Of a DNA stretch of 64,000 nucleotides, positions 46,171 through 60,229 are shown piece by piece (position 1 is the stretch's first letter; every line of letters starts with the position of its first letter). The notes below the pieces were generated by a model, which was given only the letters and a program-made list of their open reading frames with translations, was not told the origin of the DNA and made no database searches. Origin of the DNA: Piscicola geometra (Eukaryota > Annelida > Clitellata > Hirudinida > Piscicolidae); the NCBI GenBank assembly GCA_943735955.1, contig OX030957.1, positions 12,280,017-12,344,016 on the forward strand, given 5' to 3'. The position numbers were made by a program, and so were the translations under genes.

Positions 46171-46224
46171 TCGAGGCGCAAGCGCCCCCCACCGCACCGC
46201 GTGGAGGTTGTGGGTATGCGGCAG
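46162..46224 (-). ncRNA. HDV-like self-cleaving ribozyme at the LINE 5' end
   Basis: The first 63 nt fold as a nested double pseudoknot. P1 (7 bp): 46224-46218 CTGCCGC with 46195-46189 GCGGTGG. P2 (8 bp): 46216-46209 TACCCACA with 46169-46162 TGTGGGTA. P3 (3 bp): 46208-46206 ACC with 46198-46196 GGT, closing L3 TCCACGC (HDV has TCCTCGC). P4 (4 bp): 46186-46183 GGCG with 46178-46175 CGCC and a CTTG loop. J4/2 contains CGAA at 46173-46170, matching the CNRA rule, so C46173 is the predicted catalytic cytosine. P1 starts on the first base after the target duplication, which is where such ribozymes cut. The ORF start codon lies at the J4/2-P2 border. Confidence 0.85.
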
Positions 46225-46238
46225 TGTTGTTGAAGTTG
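46225..46238. repeat. Target-site duplication, 5' side of the I/Ingi-type LINE
   Basis: The second copy of the 14-bp duplication, directly abutting P1 of the ribozyme. Because the junction is exact, the 5' end of the element is fixed at 46224. Confidence 0.9.
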
Positions 46239-46785
46239 CGCCCCATGCATCTGTTGAAGAGATTATTTCATTGGATAGCTGAGCTACTCGTGATTCCATT
46301 ATGGAGTGTCGAACATCAGACTTGGCCAAGTCGTAGGCTTCCTTGTCAGCCCGCGACTTTGTCTTGAAGTACTGGCGTTCTTTCAGCCGTCGAGTTCTTT
46401 TTGCCAAGATTTCGTCATCAGATATTTAGTGATGGTGAGATGTGCCGTTGAGTCTAACTTTCGTTTTGCGCATTGGGACATAGTTGTTGAGTAGATCGAC
46501 GACTATGGTATTGATTGGTTGTAAATATTGTTCAGATGAAAGATTTTGATGATGAAGTATTGATGATTTTTTGAGTTCATTGTCGAAATTAAGCCAGTTA
46601 ATTTTTTAAGATTTTGATATTCTATTGTTTAATAGTTAGAATTGGGTTTGGAAATGCTAATGGTAAAAAAAATTATATGATGTTGAGCGGATAATTATCT
46701 TTGATATTAGGTTTATCATGTTTTGCGGAGTTATTAGTAGGTCCAATACATTACCTTTTACCTTTTTAGGTGATTTGGGATGCAG
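46239..46785 (-). mobile_element. L2/CR1-group LINE, endonuclease-RT linker (5' part of the interrupted copy)
   Basis: Reading minus from about 46780, NVLDLLITPQN resembles the end of an endonuclease domain; then NWLNFDNELKK, VVDLLNNYVPMRKTKV and RTRRLKERQYFKTKSRADKE follow, up to SNEIISSTDAWG at the insertion point. After removing the insert the frame resumes at NFNNILYNKSS with a small frameshift. The 5' end abuts an ACCGATTCACCC array, so the rest of the endonuclease is missing here. Confidence 0.75.
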
Positions 46786-46893
46786 ACAATTCACCCTTCA
46801 ACCGATTCACCCCTTAACCGATTCACCTTTTAACCGATTCGCCCCATAACCGAATTGACCCATAACCGATTCACCTCTTAACCGATTCACCCT
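46785..46893. repeat. ACCGATTCACCCCTT minisatellite, right copy
   Basis: About seven degenerate units, then AAAATAGTTAAAAACGGACT and GTATTTTGCTAAAATAAA, the same order and orientation as the left copy. The L2-like LINE lies between the two. Confidence 0.9.
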
Positions 46894-47034
46894 TCAAAAT
46901 AGTTAAAAACGGACTTTATTTTTTATAGGTATTTTGCTAAAATAAAATAATACATTATTATTTTTTAAATAATGAAAAAAAACATAAAAACTATAATTTT
47001 TAAAAATTAATTAAAAACTATGAAAAAATTATAA

Positions 47035-48180
47035 AATAAATAAATAAATAAATTTTTAAAGATAAAATGAATGGCAAATTATTTTTTTATATTCTAAAAT
47101 GTATCAAAAAAATAGATAAAAAATTATATATAAATAGATAATTATGAAATAAATAAATAAAAGTATAAAATGAATTGAAAATGATAAAGTAAATAAAAAG
47201 TGATAAAATAAAAATAATAAAAAAATTATAAAGTAATAAAAATATTATAAAATAAATAAAAAGTGATAAAATAAATAAAAAGTTATAAAATAAATAAAGT
47301 GATAAAATAAATAAAAAGTTATAAAACAAATAAAAAGTTATAAAATAAATAAAAAGTTATAAAATAAATAAAAAGTTATAAAATAAATAAAAAGTTCTAA
47401 ATTAAATAAAGTGATAAAATAAATAAAAAGTTATAAAATAAATAAAAAGTTATAAAATAAATAAAAAGTTATAAAATAAATAAAAAGTTATAAAATAAAT
47501 AAAAAGTTATAAAATAAATAAAAAGTTATAAAATAAATAAAAAGTTATAAAATAAATAAAAAGTTATAAAATAAATAAAAAGTTATAAAATAAATAAAAA
47601 GTTATAAAATAAATAAAAAGTTATAAAATAAATAAAAAGTTATAAAATAAATAAAAAGTTATAAAATAAATAAAAAGTAATAAAATAAATCAAAAGTTAT
47701 AAAATAAATCAAAAGTTATAAAATAAATCAAAAGTTATAAAATAAATCAAAAGTTATAAAATAAATCAAAGGTTATAAAATAAATAAAAAGGTATAAAAT
47801 AAATCAAAAGTAATAAAATAAATCAAAAGTTATAAAATAAATAAAAAGTTATAAAATAAATAAAAAGTTATAAAATAAATAAAAAGTTATAAAATAAATA
47901 AAAAGTTATAAAATAAATAAAAAGTTATAAAATAAATAAAAAGTTATAAAATAAATAAAAAGTTGTAAAATAAATAAAAAGTTATAAAATACTAAAAAAA
48001 TAATTTTATAAAATGATAAAATAAAAAAAAAGTAATTTCAAAAAATGATAATATAATAAAAAAAGTAATTTCAAAAAATTATAAAATAAGAAAAAAATTA
48101 TAAAATAAATAAAATTTGTAAAGTAATAAAAATATTATAAAATAAATAAAAAGTTATAAAATAAATTAATGAATTATTAA
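47035..48180. repeat. 19-bp AT satellite AAAAAGTTATAAAATAAAT
   Basis: Long near-perfect array with variants (AATCAAAAG at 47690-47830). Further AT-rich decayed repeats to 48310. The 80-residue minus ORF here is an artefact. Confidence 0.93.
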
Positions 48181-48310
48181 ATAAATGAAAAATTATAAAT
48201 AAAAGAATAATTATTAAATAAAAGAATAATTATTAACTAAAAGAATAATTATTAACTAAAAGAATAATTATTAAATAAAAGAATAACTATATGTAATATA
48301 TTATATAATA

Positions 48311-49674
48311 TAAAATAAATTATCAAATAAAAAAAATTCTTTAATATTAAATAAATTTTCAAAATAAATTTTTCAATATCATTTTAACATTACAAATGTA
48401 AAAAAACTTCATCATTCAGATCTGTATATAATTGACTCCGTTTTATTTGGTAGTTGTCATATTTGGGATCTCTTATGATGATTCCGGTCGCAGGTTAAAC
48501 CTCTATAACCAGATCATATTTTTGTATTTGCCTCCAGCACTCTCATTGGGGGCTGTCATTGAAGTTTGACTTTTTTGACGCTGAAGGTTTTTGAATTAGG
48601 AAGTTATTTTTTAACGCATACCTTCTTCTTTAACTTCAACTAAGTCACTCAGAACTTTCCGTCGAGGCCTGAAGACGTACTTGTTTGGGACGTGATAGCT
48701 GTGCGCTTTTGTTCGCTTAGTAAAGGGCGCTATATAAATTATTAGTGATTGATTGATTGATAAGGATGTTGTCAGATCTGAAAATTGCTTTTGAAGTCCG
48801 GCAGTTTTGTTGAAGATGGATATTGATGTTGGAGCTGTGAATAGTTGTTTGAAGCTGGAAACGATTGATTGAAATATGAAATGCTAACTACATCAGTCTA
48901 TACTTCTGTCACCAAGATGAGAATTTAATAAGTCCTTCAGAGGGAGCTTTAAGTCTGAGGTTGTTTCATGAACCTTTCCGGTGTTTAACCAGTGTTTTTA
49001 ACCATTTATAAAATACTTCGGCATTAATTTAAAAGTATTTGTTTTCAAAACTTCAAGATTTTGAATTTTTTACAAAAACATAAACGAGCTGATTAAATAC
49101 TTTTTTCTTCGGTGGATTCGTTGAAGTCATCTGATGAAAACTTTTTTATTCTTTCATTCATATAGTCTCGTATAGTTAATATTTTTCAACGTTTCTCTAA
49201 GCTTTGAAATAAAATATTGTTCGAAGCTATAATGACTTGCTGCAGAAAGTTGTACTAGCCATTTCTGATTGAATGGTGTTAGTTGAAGTGCTGTATTGTG
49301 GCGCTGTGGTGATGGTTGAAGTGAAAACAACGATTCTGTGGCAATGATGATCGTGGTGATGTGGGTAAGGTTGGATTATTGAGGTTAATTGTGTTTTTTA
49401 TATTGATTGATATACTTGGAGAAGGGGGGTCCAAAAAGCAGTTAAATTTAACAAAATTATTCAAAAGCGTAATATAATTAGTTTTAATTGAATGATTGGT
49501 TGATTTCTAGAGGCTTTTTCTCCAAAAGGCCGATTAGAGCTAGGATTGAAAAAGGATTTCAGTTTGGGTCAGAATAAGGAGTAAAATTAGGATTAAATTA
49601 ATTAAATTGAATATATTTTGAAAAACAAATTTTTGAATTTATAATATTAGTATAATATACTATAATAGTATAGC
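48311..49674. other. Intergenic, nothing recognised except a LINE tail
   Basis: Besides the L2-like tail at 48635-48765 the stretch has no supported frame. 50779-51048 and 51213-51705 (downstream of RBBP4) hold only the GATGAGGTCTCC piece and SINE copy described above. Confidence 0.45.
48635..48765 (+). mobile_element. L2-like LINE 3' end (second subfamily)
   Basis: TTCCGTCGAGGCCTGAAGAC, GTAAAGGGCGCTATATAAAT and TGATTGATTGATTGA. It matches the minus-strand copy at 63841-64000. Confidence 0.65.
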
Positions 49675-50530
49675 CTATATGGTGATGGACTTAGTAGGGT
49701 AGTTATTATCAAGAATAGTAGTAAGGGTATTATAAAAGAAATCGATGGAGTCAGGTAAGTTGTCTAAGTTGATTGTTAAGTCTGTGGCTGATAAGGAGTC
49801 GAGGCAAGTTTTGTGTTGGGATGGATGACGTCGACGAAATGTATGGGTTTGACGGGTGATGAGTTTATTAGATGAATTATTGTTAATTAAGGGATTAATG
49901 GACACACCAAGGTGCTTGGTGGTGGTGTGGGAGATGTATGTTTGTGAGATGTAGAGGTTGTTGTTAATGTTGGATCCATACACTCGGTCAAGGTTGTGTC
50001 CTAGGTGAGTGGGGCCGTAGAAGATGGGTTGGAGGCCAGAGTGAAGAATTTTTTGGTGTGGAAGTTGGTTGAAGTCACCACCAATGATAAACGTAGAGTC
50101 ATTGTCCAACATGGAATTGGACAACTCATCAATGTAGTCCATCAAGGTGGACTCTAGGTAAGTATGTTTTGGAGGGTGATAGATGCCGCATATGTGGTGG
50201 GGGATGTTATTGAATATGCACTTGAGGCATAGTACCTCTAGTGCATTGTCATTAGTCAGAGATGAAGTGGTTATAATATGAGCGGGGATGTCTTGTTTGA
50301 TGTAGATCATGACCCCTCTCCCTCGCCTAGTGATGCGGTCGTGCCTGAAGCACACGTAGCCCTTGATTGCCACAAGAGCATCGCTGTGGTGGGGCTTGAG
50401 CCATGTCTCGGTGATGATGATGATGTCTGGATGAAGGTGAAAAACATCACAGCGAAGATGTTCAATGGCATGGGGTTTGACGATGCTGGTGATGTTGAGG
50501 ATGCAGATAGAAGGAGGTTAATACACATTT
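49675..50530 (-). pseudogene. LINE apurinic-type endonuclease domain, isolated
   Basis: Minus-strand frame with DIIIITETWLKPHHSDA, RRGRGVMIYIK, HICGIYHPPKHTY, GGDFNQLPHQKILHSGLQ, PTHLGHNLDRVYGSN and a SxTTTKHLGVSI end in place of SDH. The family is a non-LTR endonuclease of the exonuclease-endonuclease-phosphatase fold. No reverse transcriptase follows: the frame stops at 49675 and AT-rich DNA continues. It belongs to a different LINE from the L2-like one nearby. An upstream frame (50778-50518) may be its 5' ORF remnant. Confidence 0.75.
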
Positions 50531-51048
50531 TTGGTCTTAGGTGTGTTATTAATTGCAGGTAATGGAATATTGATGAGGTTGCTGGAATTGGATCTATTAT
50601 GGTTACAGCTGAAGGGTTCAGCTTGTTGACGACTAGAGATTATTGTTGAAATAGGTCGAGGATGATCAGGATTCCAAATGTGATTATTAAAGAGAATTTT
50701 TCTAGTGGATCTAACGATGTGAGTTGATGAAGGAGAAAATTGCAAATTGTAAAGCTGATTAGAGGAATATTTAAGCATAAAGTAAATTTAGATAATAATT
50801 ATATAGTTATAAAAACTAAAAAAAATTTACGTCTCGCTTCAGAACGGTGTTTTCCTATCGCTTATAATAATTTAAACAAACATTTCATTGAGTGATAATA
50901 AAAGTTGCTCAGTTGAATGTCCACAAGATGAGGTCTCCAGGATAGGGTCTCCGCATACCCAAATATACACTGGCATTTTTATGGCACAGTCTTTGGTCTG
51001 CAATCTTGGCAGCCGCTCAAACCATCCGATAAATTTGTAGAATAAACA

Positions 51049-51212
51049 GTTTGGCTTAGATGGTAAGTCGTTAGACCTGCAACTTAAAGGTCACCAGTTC
51101 GAATCCCTGTTGCGCCGACCGTGAGGTATCATATACTTAGTTTATATGATGCGGTGTTTCACGTATGTCGTGTGAGTGCGCCTCAGTTGCGTGCCTTGGC
51201 GCATTATAAATA
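51049..51212 (+). mobile_element. tRNA-derived SINE, family A, shorter subtype
   Basis: TTGGCTTAGATGGTAAGTCG, AGTTCGAATCCCTG, GATGCGGTGTTTCACGTATG and GCGCATTATAAATACGC as in the minus-strand piece at 13660-13755. Lies about 490 bp past the 3' end of RBBP4. Confidence 0.75.
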
Positions 51213-51705
51213 CGCAAAAGTTTTATAATGTCAACTTAGCTGAAACCATATTGCGTTAAAACACGAAAAACTTTAGAAGAGAATTTTAAATCGTCAACTA
51301 TACTTTTTTATATGTATAATTTTTAAATTAGATACGGAAAGATCGAGAGCACGTGAAGAAAAAGTTTGTTACGAGCCACCAACTAATATTAAACAATTTT
51401 TACAGTCACCGTATAACCTTCAAATACTACACCCACTTTTTTCAGAAAAATCTTCTTTGACATGGATAAATTGATTTATTAAATTTTCATTCTCTAAAGT
51501 ATAGTGGTACAAAGTAGGATATTATAAATCATTACTTATCAAAAGATCATATTAAACTACACGTCGAACTTTATAGTAAAAAAATTATTAGTCAAGAAAT
51601 CCGAGAATACAAATATTACAGCATTTTTAATGCTCAGAACTGATCTTAGGTATGTCCACAATGATCCTCGTCACAGCATCTCGACTATCATTATCAACAC
51701 CCCAA

Positions 51706-55076
<3,371 letters not shown>

Positions 55077-55336
55077 TTGATGAACTAGGGTAATTTAAGA
55101 TAAAATATTTCCAAAAAAAAGAAACAGCAATGCGAATGGAATATGTAAAGCGGTCTTTATGTAAACACATTCTAGAGTGTGCTAGGTTAATAAATATATA
55201 AAAATAAATATTTTGTAAATACTAAAATATTTCAACAAGAAATAATTTTAACATTGAATAGTTTTAAAATTATGTTTTTAAATAAATAAATTTAAAATAA
55301 ATAGCTGATGACACTCATTTACATAAAATCATATAT

Positions 55337-55412
55337 GGGTAATCCAGATTTGACTACAGACTTTGTGTCTTTCTATATTAAGGTTTTCAATTTCAAAAAG
55401 ACTTTCTTTATG
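55337..55412. mobile_element. Solo end of the GGGTTAATCC TIR transposon
   Basis: GGGTAATCCAGATTTGACTA plus the next 55 nt match the copy at 57496 closely, then similarity stops at the hairpin minisatellite. Confidence 0.6.
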
Positions 55413-55420
55413 GTATGCTT

Positions 55421-55614
55421 TGGATTCGGCAATCCAAGGTTTCGGCAATCTAAAGTTTCGGCAATCTATGGTTTCGGCGGTCTATGATTTCGGTGATGCT
55501 ACTACTACTACTAAATCATAGACTAACAAAACCAAAGATTGCCGAAATCGTGGATTGCCGAAACCTTAGATTGCCGAAACATTAGATTGCCGAAATTTTG
55601 GATTGCCGAATCCA
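55421..55614. repeat. Palindromic minisatellite, ATTGCCGAAA units in opposed arms
   Basis: Left arm: about four units of TTTCGGCAATCTA type; centre GCTACTACTACTACTAAATC; right arm: about five inverse units (TAGATTGCCGAAAC). The ends TGGATTCGGCAATCC and GGATTGCCGAATCCA are exact inverses. Confidence 0.9.
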
Positions 55615-56016
55615 ATGTAATCCGGTAGATTAATACAGAGGGCGTAAAAAAAAGATTTCTATTATTTCTGCAAATAACTAAATAAATTTTAATATTTTAC
55701 TTTTTTTAAATCTTTCTGCCTTTTACCCTATCAATCCGCAGAATATAACGTGCAAAAGCTCATGTGCATTTAACACATGAAGTTTGTTTTCTTTCGTGTG
55801 CAGTTAACCTACAACCTATATATATAGTATTACTATAGGTATCAAAACTTTTGAAAAACTATTGATATTAATTTGGTTTTATTTTTCTTTTTGAAAACAT
55901 TTCAAAATTTTTATTTTTGTTGTTGAAAAATTAAATGAAAAAACTTTACTTTTCGATTTAAAAATCATATCTCGTCACAACTCTAAAGCAAGATTTACTT
56001 TTAGAATTTTATCAGC

Positions 56017-59000
56017 ATGGCGACATCGATTGAGAATGCTGAAAAAATAATAAATGATCAATCCAAAGCAGAAGAAGTAAGATAAATATTGTTTTATTGG
56101 TTGAAATGTATAATTTGAAATTTAAAAGTTAGGTAAAACTGCTCTGTAATCCCTTAATTTATTCACAACTATTAGACTCTAATAATTAGAGTCTAATTTG
56201 CAAAAAATAGTAGGAGTCTAATTATTAGACTCTTACTATTTTTTGTTGACATCTGAAATAACCTAGTTAAAAAGTAAAATTATAAGTAAAATTATTAAAG
56301 CATTTTTAAATACTGAATTTAAAAAAAAATTCATGTAAATTCATTTTAAATAATAATAACTGCATTTTGTCTGTTATAATTATTTTAATTATTAAAATAA
56401 TTATAAAGTATATTTTCAAAACCTGTCAAAGTGTTATTAAAATTTAATAACACTTTGACAGGTTTTGTAAATAGACTTTTTCGAAAGTGTTTGGATAAAA
56501 TATATAAAAAATACATAATTAATTAATTTTTTCTTTAATAAATTCTAATATAAATACAATTCACATATTTAGTTTTTATTAATATTAAAATAAATTGAAC
56601 TTACAAAATAAAACTGGGTCATTTTAAAGTGGGAGGAGTCTAATAGTTGTGAATAAATTAAGGGATTACAGAGCAGTTTTGCCTGGTTTAGTTTGGAAAT
56701 CGTACTTATAATTTATGCAAATGACATAGAAAAATTTCCTATGTTTAAATAGCTGTATGGTGACAAAACGGTATTGCTAACAGGCAAAATAAAATACTTT
56801 AAATTAATAAGATTTTTTTAATATTAGTTTAGTTTAGAGAGTTAAGAACCAGGCAGATCTTTTGACTTTTATAATATTACTAGTAAAACATTTTGCTGAT
56901 GACTTTTATTGCTCTGACCAAAAATATAAAGCTAAAACATTTTATTAAACAATTTAGCATAATATTTATAAATTTTTATAATATTTTTTGTTAAATAAAG
57001 TGGTTTCACCTATTTTTTGGGATTATGATGGACTCGGTAATTGTTTATGTACATAAATAGGACTAACAATTCAAATAATTTTAATGTAAACAGATTTGAT
57101 ATTACGGAGTAAAATTATTATTAATTAATCAAAAAATTATTCGTAAAAGAAGTAAAGAAGCCTAATTTATTGTTCATTTTACAATATATCTTGCCTCAGA
57201 TAGTTTGCCGAAATATATGTCGTGAACTATCATATAACTTTTAAAAAATATGTAAAATAAGAAGTAAAAGAAGCCTCAGTTATTGTTCATTTTACGATAT
57301 ATCTCGCCTCGGATAGTTTGCCGAAATCTAAAATAATATGGTCGCTTCTTGTTATTGTTAGTTACCAACAATCAGCTGATTCAAGAAATAAATAAACATT
57401 GCCATCAGCTGTTTTTATATTGCTCTGTCTATGCTTCCGAGTACGATTTCCAAAGTATCCCGTTTTGCCTAAAAGTTAAATATTTTCAATCATTTGGGTT
57501 AATCCAGATTTGACTACAGACTTTGTGTCTTTCTATATTTAGGTTTTCAATTTCAAAAAAACTTGCTTTATGTATACTCATGTATGTATTATAGAGTATA
57601 AAAATAATTTCAAACACAATAATTGTATGAATCTTTTTTAATTGAGAAAATAGTTTTTCAGATTATCAGTGAACACTGACAGCCATAAAACCTCATCTAA
57701 GAAAAATATAAAATTTCTGAATTTAATTTTTGTTTAGTTTTCTTTTTTTTCTTCTTTTTTCACACAATTGTTACTATATGCTGCGACGCAGCATTGCTGC
57801 GTAAATGAGAAATTTAAAATCAACTTTTTAAAATGGCGCCCATAATGACGGCCATTTAAATCTCTGTAACTTATTATTTTTCACAAAAATAGCTCTTTTT
57901 ACTTAGGTTTTTGAAAATAATTTAATTGATATTCAATTACTTTTTAACGTTAAAACTTCAATTATTTTAAAAGAACCCAGTATTGTAAAAAAATCTATAT
58001 TAACAAGCAAATCATGATAGTGTATTAATGTCCCGGACAAACAGTGCTATTTTACTAGTTTAAAAGCTTCATGAAATAAATTATTAGACGATGCATATCT
58101 CAAAATACTCTTCATTTAATGCATTCTTCAATTAGTATTATACAAATACTACATAAACTACTGTAAATTCGTAACACCTAATCCTAGTCCTATGGTAAAC
58201 GGAAAATTTGTGTTAACTTCATGGTGTGCATGATATAAAACTATACATAGTTAAACGAAAAATAAAAAAAAGAGCCCAATATTTAACATTTATCTTTTTT
58301 TACCAATGAAATGTATTCAGAAAAAAAATAAAATTTTATTACTCACTTGTTGCTCAATAAATCGCGATGATCAGCGAGACGCTAAAATCAGAACAGAAAT
58401 TGTTGGAATGAACAAAATAGCCAAAAACTCATATAAACTGAGTATTCTAAAATCGAGAGAAGTAAAAACACGTTTTTAAATATTCCTTTGACTGAATAAA
58501 TCAAACTGGATAGAACTAACTAAAACATAAATCTAAATAATTAATATTTGAGATTTGTAAAAGAAGTTTATAACATGCGTCTTTAGCTTATTTTCAATTT
58601 TTAAATAGCTAGAAAGTATTATATCGTAATATTTATTATGAATATTTTAGATGGATAATATTTTTATATTCCTTTTCCTCAAAAAAAATGCATCCAGTCT
58701 TGGATACGATTTTCCATTCTTTATAAAAACAAGTAAGACACTGCTAATCGTAAGTCTATAATCGATTCTGGATTACCCCATTTACGTTTTATATGTAATT
58801 TTCACCTAATTAGCAATCTAAGCTCTGATTGAGTTCATAATTATTTTTATTCAATTATGAAAAAATCTTTAATAAAACTACTTATTTTAATTGATTAAAA
58901 AAATAAATAAACATAAACTTTACAAAGGAGCTCTTAGACGAGCTTGATGACATTCCAGCACACATCAGGGAGGCGAGGATGGCGCAGTTCAGGAAAATGG

Positions 59001-59971
59001 CTGCTGAGCTGAATGACATGGAGCAGAAAGACCATGGCACATACCAGTGAACACATTTTAGAGCTTAAACGTGTACTTTCAAATTGATTTATTTAAAAAA
59101 TTATATTTCATTTGACTGCAACAGCACACTTTTACTTATTCAGTTTTTAATTTGATCAGTTAATTCACGTTAAATAATCTCGACCACCATGCCACAGGGA
59201 AATCATTGAGGAGAGGAAGTTTTTGGATATAACTTGCACAGAGGATCGATGTGTTGTCCACTTCTTCCACCCTGACTTCAGGAGGTGTTCCATTCTCGAC
59301 ACGCATTTGCAAGTCAGAAAGTTACGATTATAAATGTCATCCTATGTAGTTTACTTATTTTTACATTAAATTTTAAAAATAAAAGTGTAAATAATTCAAC
59401 TTTCCATCATTCAGACACTCTCGAACAAGCATTTTGAGACCCGCTTCATCAAGATCAGTGTCGACAATGCGAAGTTCTTTGTGAAAAAACTTTCAATCCA
59501 CGTCCTGCCCAGCTTGGTGTGCTTCAAGAAAGGGTTGGTGTTTGACAGGTGAGGAGGCACTGAGTCCTTTATGCATTATTATTATTTTTATTTTAACTTT
59601 TTACGTTTTTTGTTATAATTCATTGTCAATTTTTTTGATTAATTCGAATTTTAAATGCATACTTTTGTTGCAGAGTGATTGGCTTTGAGGAGCTGGGCAA
59701 CACTGACGCTTTTTTGACCAGTCAGCTGGAAGATAGGCTGACCAAATGCAGTAATACTTTTTGTGCTCACTTCATCTTTTTTATACATGATTTCCTAAAT
59801 TATCTTTGAAATTATAATTGAAATTTGGCATGAAAAAATGTTTATCCAAAATACCCAGACATCATATTTGGAGTCAGCAAGGAAAAGAAAAGTGTTTTTG
59901 CATTTCAGAAAAGTGGGAAAAAAATAAGAGACAGTTCGGGAAAGGAAGATGACACTGATGAAGATTATTGA
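56017..59971 (+). CDS. TXNDC9: Thioredoxin domain-containing protein 9 (phosducin-like), complete
   Basis: TXNDC9 (ApACD, PhLP3-like) is a cytosolic thioredoxin-fold protein that binds the CCT chaperonin and modulates actin and tubulin folding. Six exons: 56017-56076, 58928-59046, 59198-59312, 59415-59548, 59674-59750 and 59859-59971. All junctions are GT-AG with matching phase, giving 205 residues against about 226 in human. Visible are an N-terminal helical part (ELLDELDDIPAHIREARM), the GTYQEIIEERKFLD entry to the thioredoxin domain, VVHFFHPDFRRCSILDTHLQ, NKHFETRFIKISVDNAKF, the cis-Pro strand HVLPSLVCFKKG, VIGFEELGNTDAF, and a basic then acidic tail ending DDTDEDY. The active site lacks the CxxC of true thioredoxins (FHPDFRRC), as is usual in this family. 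Intron 1 (2.85 kb) holds a MITE at 56131-56684 and a TIR transposon at 57496-58778. A candidate AATAAA signal starts 2 nt after the stop. Confidence 0.94.
56131..56684. mobile_element. MITE with about 50-bp TIRs in TXNDC9 intron 1
   Basis: AGGTAAAACTGCTCTGTAAT at the left is mirrored by ATTACAGAGCAGTTTTGCCT at the right; the match runs about 50 bp. The interior holds further palindromes: TTAGACTCTAATAATTAGAG (56176 on) and a near-perfect one around 56424-56464 (CTGTCAAAGTGTTATT and inverse). Confidence 0.65.
56685..57495. other. TXNDC9 intron 1, between two transposons
   Basis: Contains a near-duplicate pair: ATTGTTCATTTTAC plus ATATATC...GCCTCGGATAGTTTGCCGAAAT-type text at 57170-57215 and 57275-57330, period about 115 bp. 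Otherwise AT-rich. Confidence 0.4.
57496..58778. mobile_element. Internally deleted copy of the GGGTTAATCC TIR transposon, in TXNDC9 intron 1
   Basis: Begins GGGTTAATCCAGATTTGACT and ends in the inverse GATTCTGGATTACCC. The 5-bp flanks CATTT (57491-57495, 58779-58783) are identical, a good target-duplication candidate. Opposite in orientation to the 34590-37716 copy; the landmarks around GGCGCCCATAATGACGGCC and the Lys-tRNA-like-free AT interior are shared. Confidence 0.65.
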
Positions 59972-59972
59972 A

Positions 59973-59978
59973 AATAAA
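59973..59978 (+). terminator. Candidate polyadenylation signal of TXNDC9
   Basis: AATAAA directly follows the TGA stop at 59969-59971, and a T-rich stretch follows. In DNA this AT-rich the hexamer is common, so position is the only support. Confidence 0.35.
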
Positions 59979-60229
59979 TGTCTAAATTTATTAATAGTTT
60001 CATTTTAGCTTTTTTAGTTTTTTTTTCGTTTTTCAATTTCAAAGTTTTTCATTAATTGACGTAATTTGAAATAAAATTGAAGCTTTAAAAAGTTATAAAA
60101 ATTCGTTTTCCTTTTGTACCAGGAACATCCCGTTGTCATGGTGTTAGCAATTTTCGTAAAAAGTAATTTAAATGTTATAATCCGCTCCATTAATTGAAAT
60201 TTCATTCTTTTAAATATATAAAAAATAGA

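Larger units (their letters stand above)
41633..46224 (-). mobile_element. I/Ingi-type non-LTR retrotransposon, full length, recently inserted
   Basis: A 4592-bp LINE on the minus strand, from CTGCCGCATACCC at 46224 to a (CAA)n tail at 41633. It is flanked by a perfect 14-bp target duplication CAACTTCAACAACA (46225-46238 and 41619-41632) and has split an L2-like LINE. Layout from 5' to 3': HDV-like ribozyme (46224-46162), start codon inside it, 2A-like motif, PHD/RING-like Cys-His modules, AP endonuclease, reverse transcriptase, RNase H. An RNase H domain after the RT is known for the I, R1, Ingi and related clades; the 2A plus ribozyme head is best known from trypanosomatid L1Tc/ingi. I assign it to the I/Ingi group by this layout, not by phylogeny. 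A 267-bp deletion derivative is at 5613-5879. Confidence 0.9.
55077..56016. promoter_or_regulatory. Divergent intergenic region between RBBP4 and TXNDC9
   Basis: The two start codons face apart with 940 bp between them, so both promoters should lie here. No TATA box or CpG-rich stretch stands out in this AT-rich DNA. The interval contains a solo transposon end (55337-55412) and a hairpin minisatellite (55421-55614). Just before each start codon is an AG that could be a splice acceptor (TTTTATCAG|C before the TXNDC9 ATG, CCCTAG 8 nt before the RBBP4 ATG), meaning either an untranslated first exon or spliced-leader addition. Promoter role is inferred from gene orientation only. Confidence 0.4.

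Noticed and set aside
44359..46407. 682-residue minus-strand ORF taken as one protein from its first Met
   Set aside because: The first 79 codons are L2-like LINE linker, target duplication and ribozyme read through; the LINE ORF starts at 46170.
47087..47329. Phe/Tyr-rich minus ORF
   Set aside because: Translation of the AT satellite region; no coding signal.
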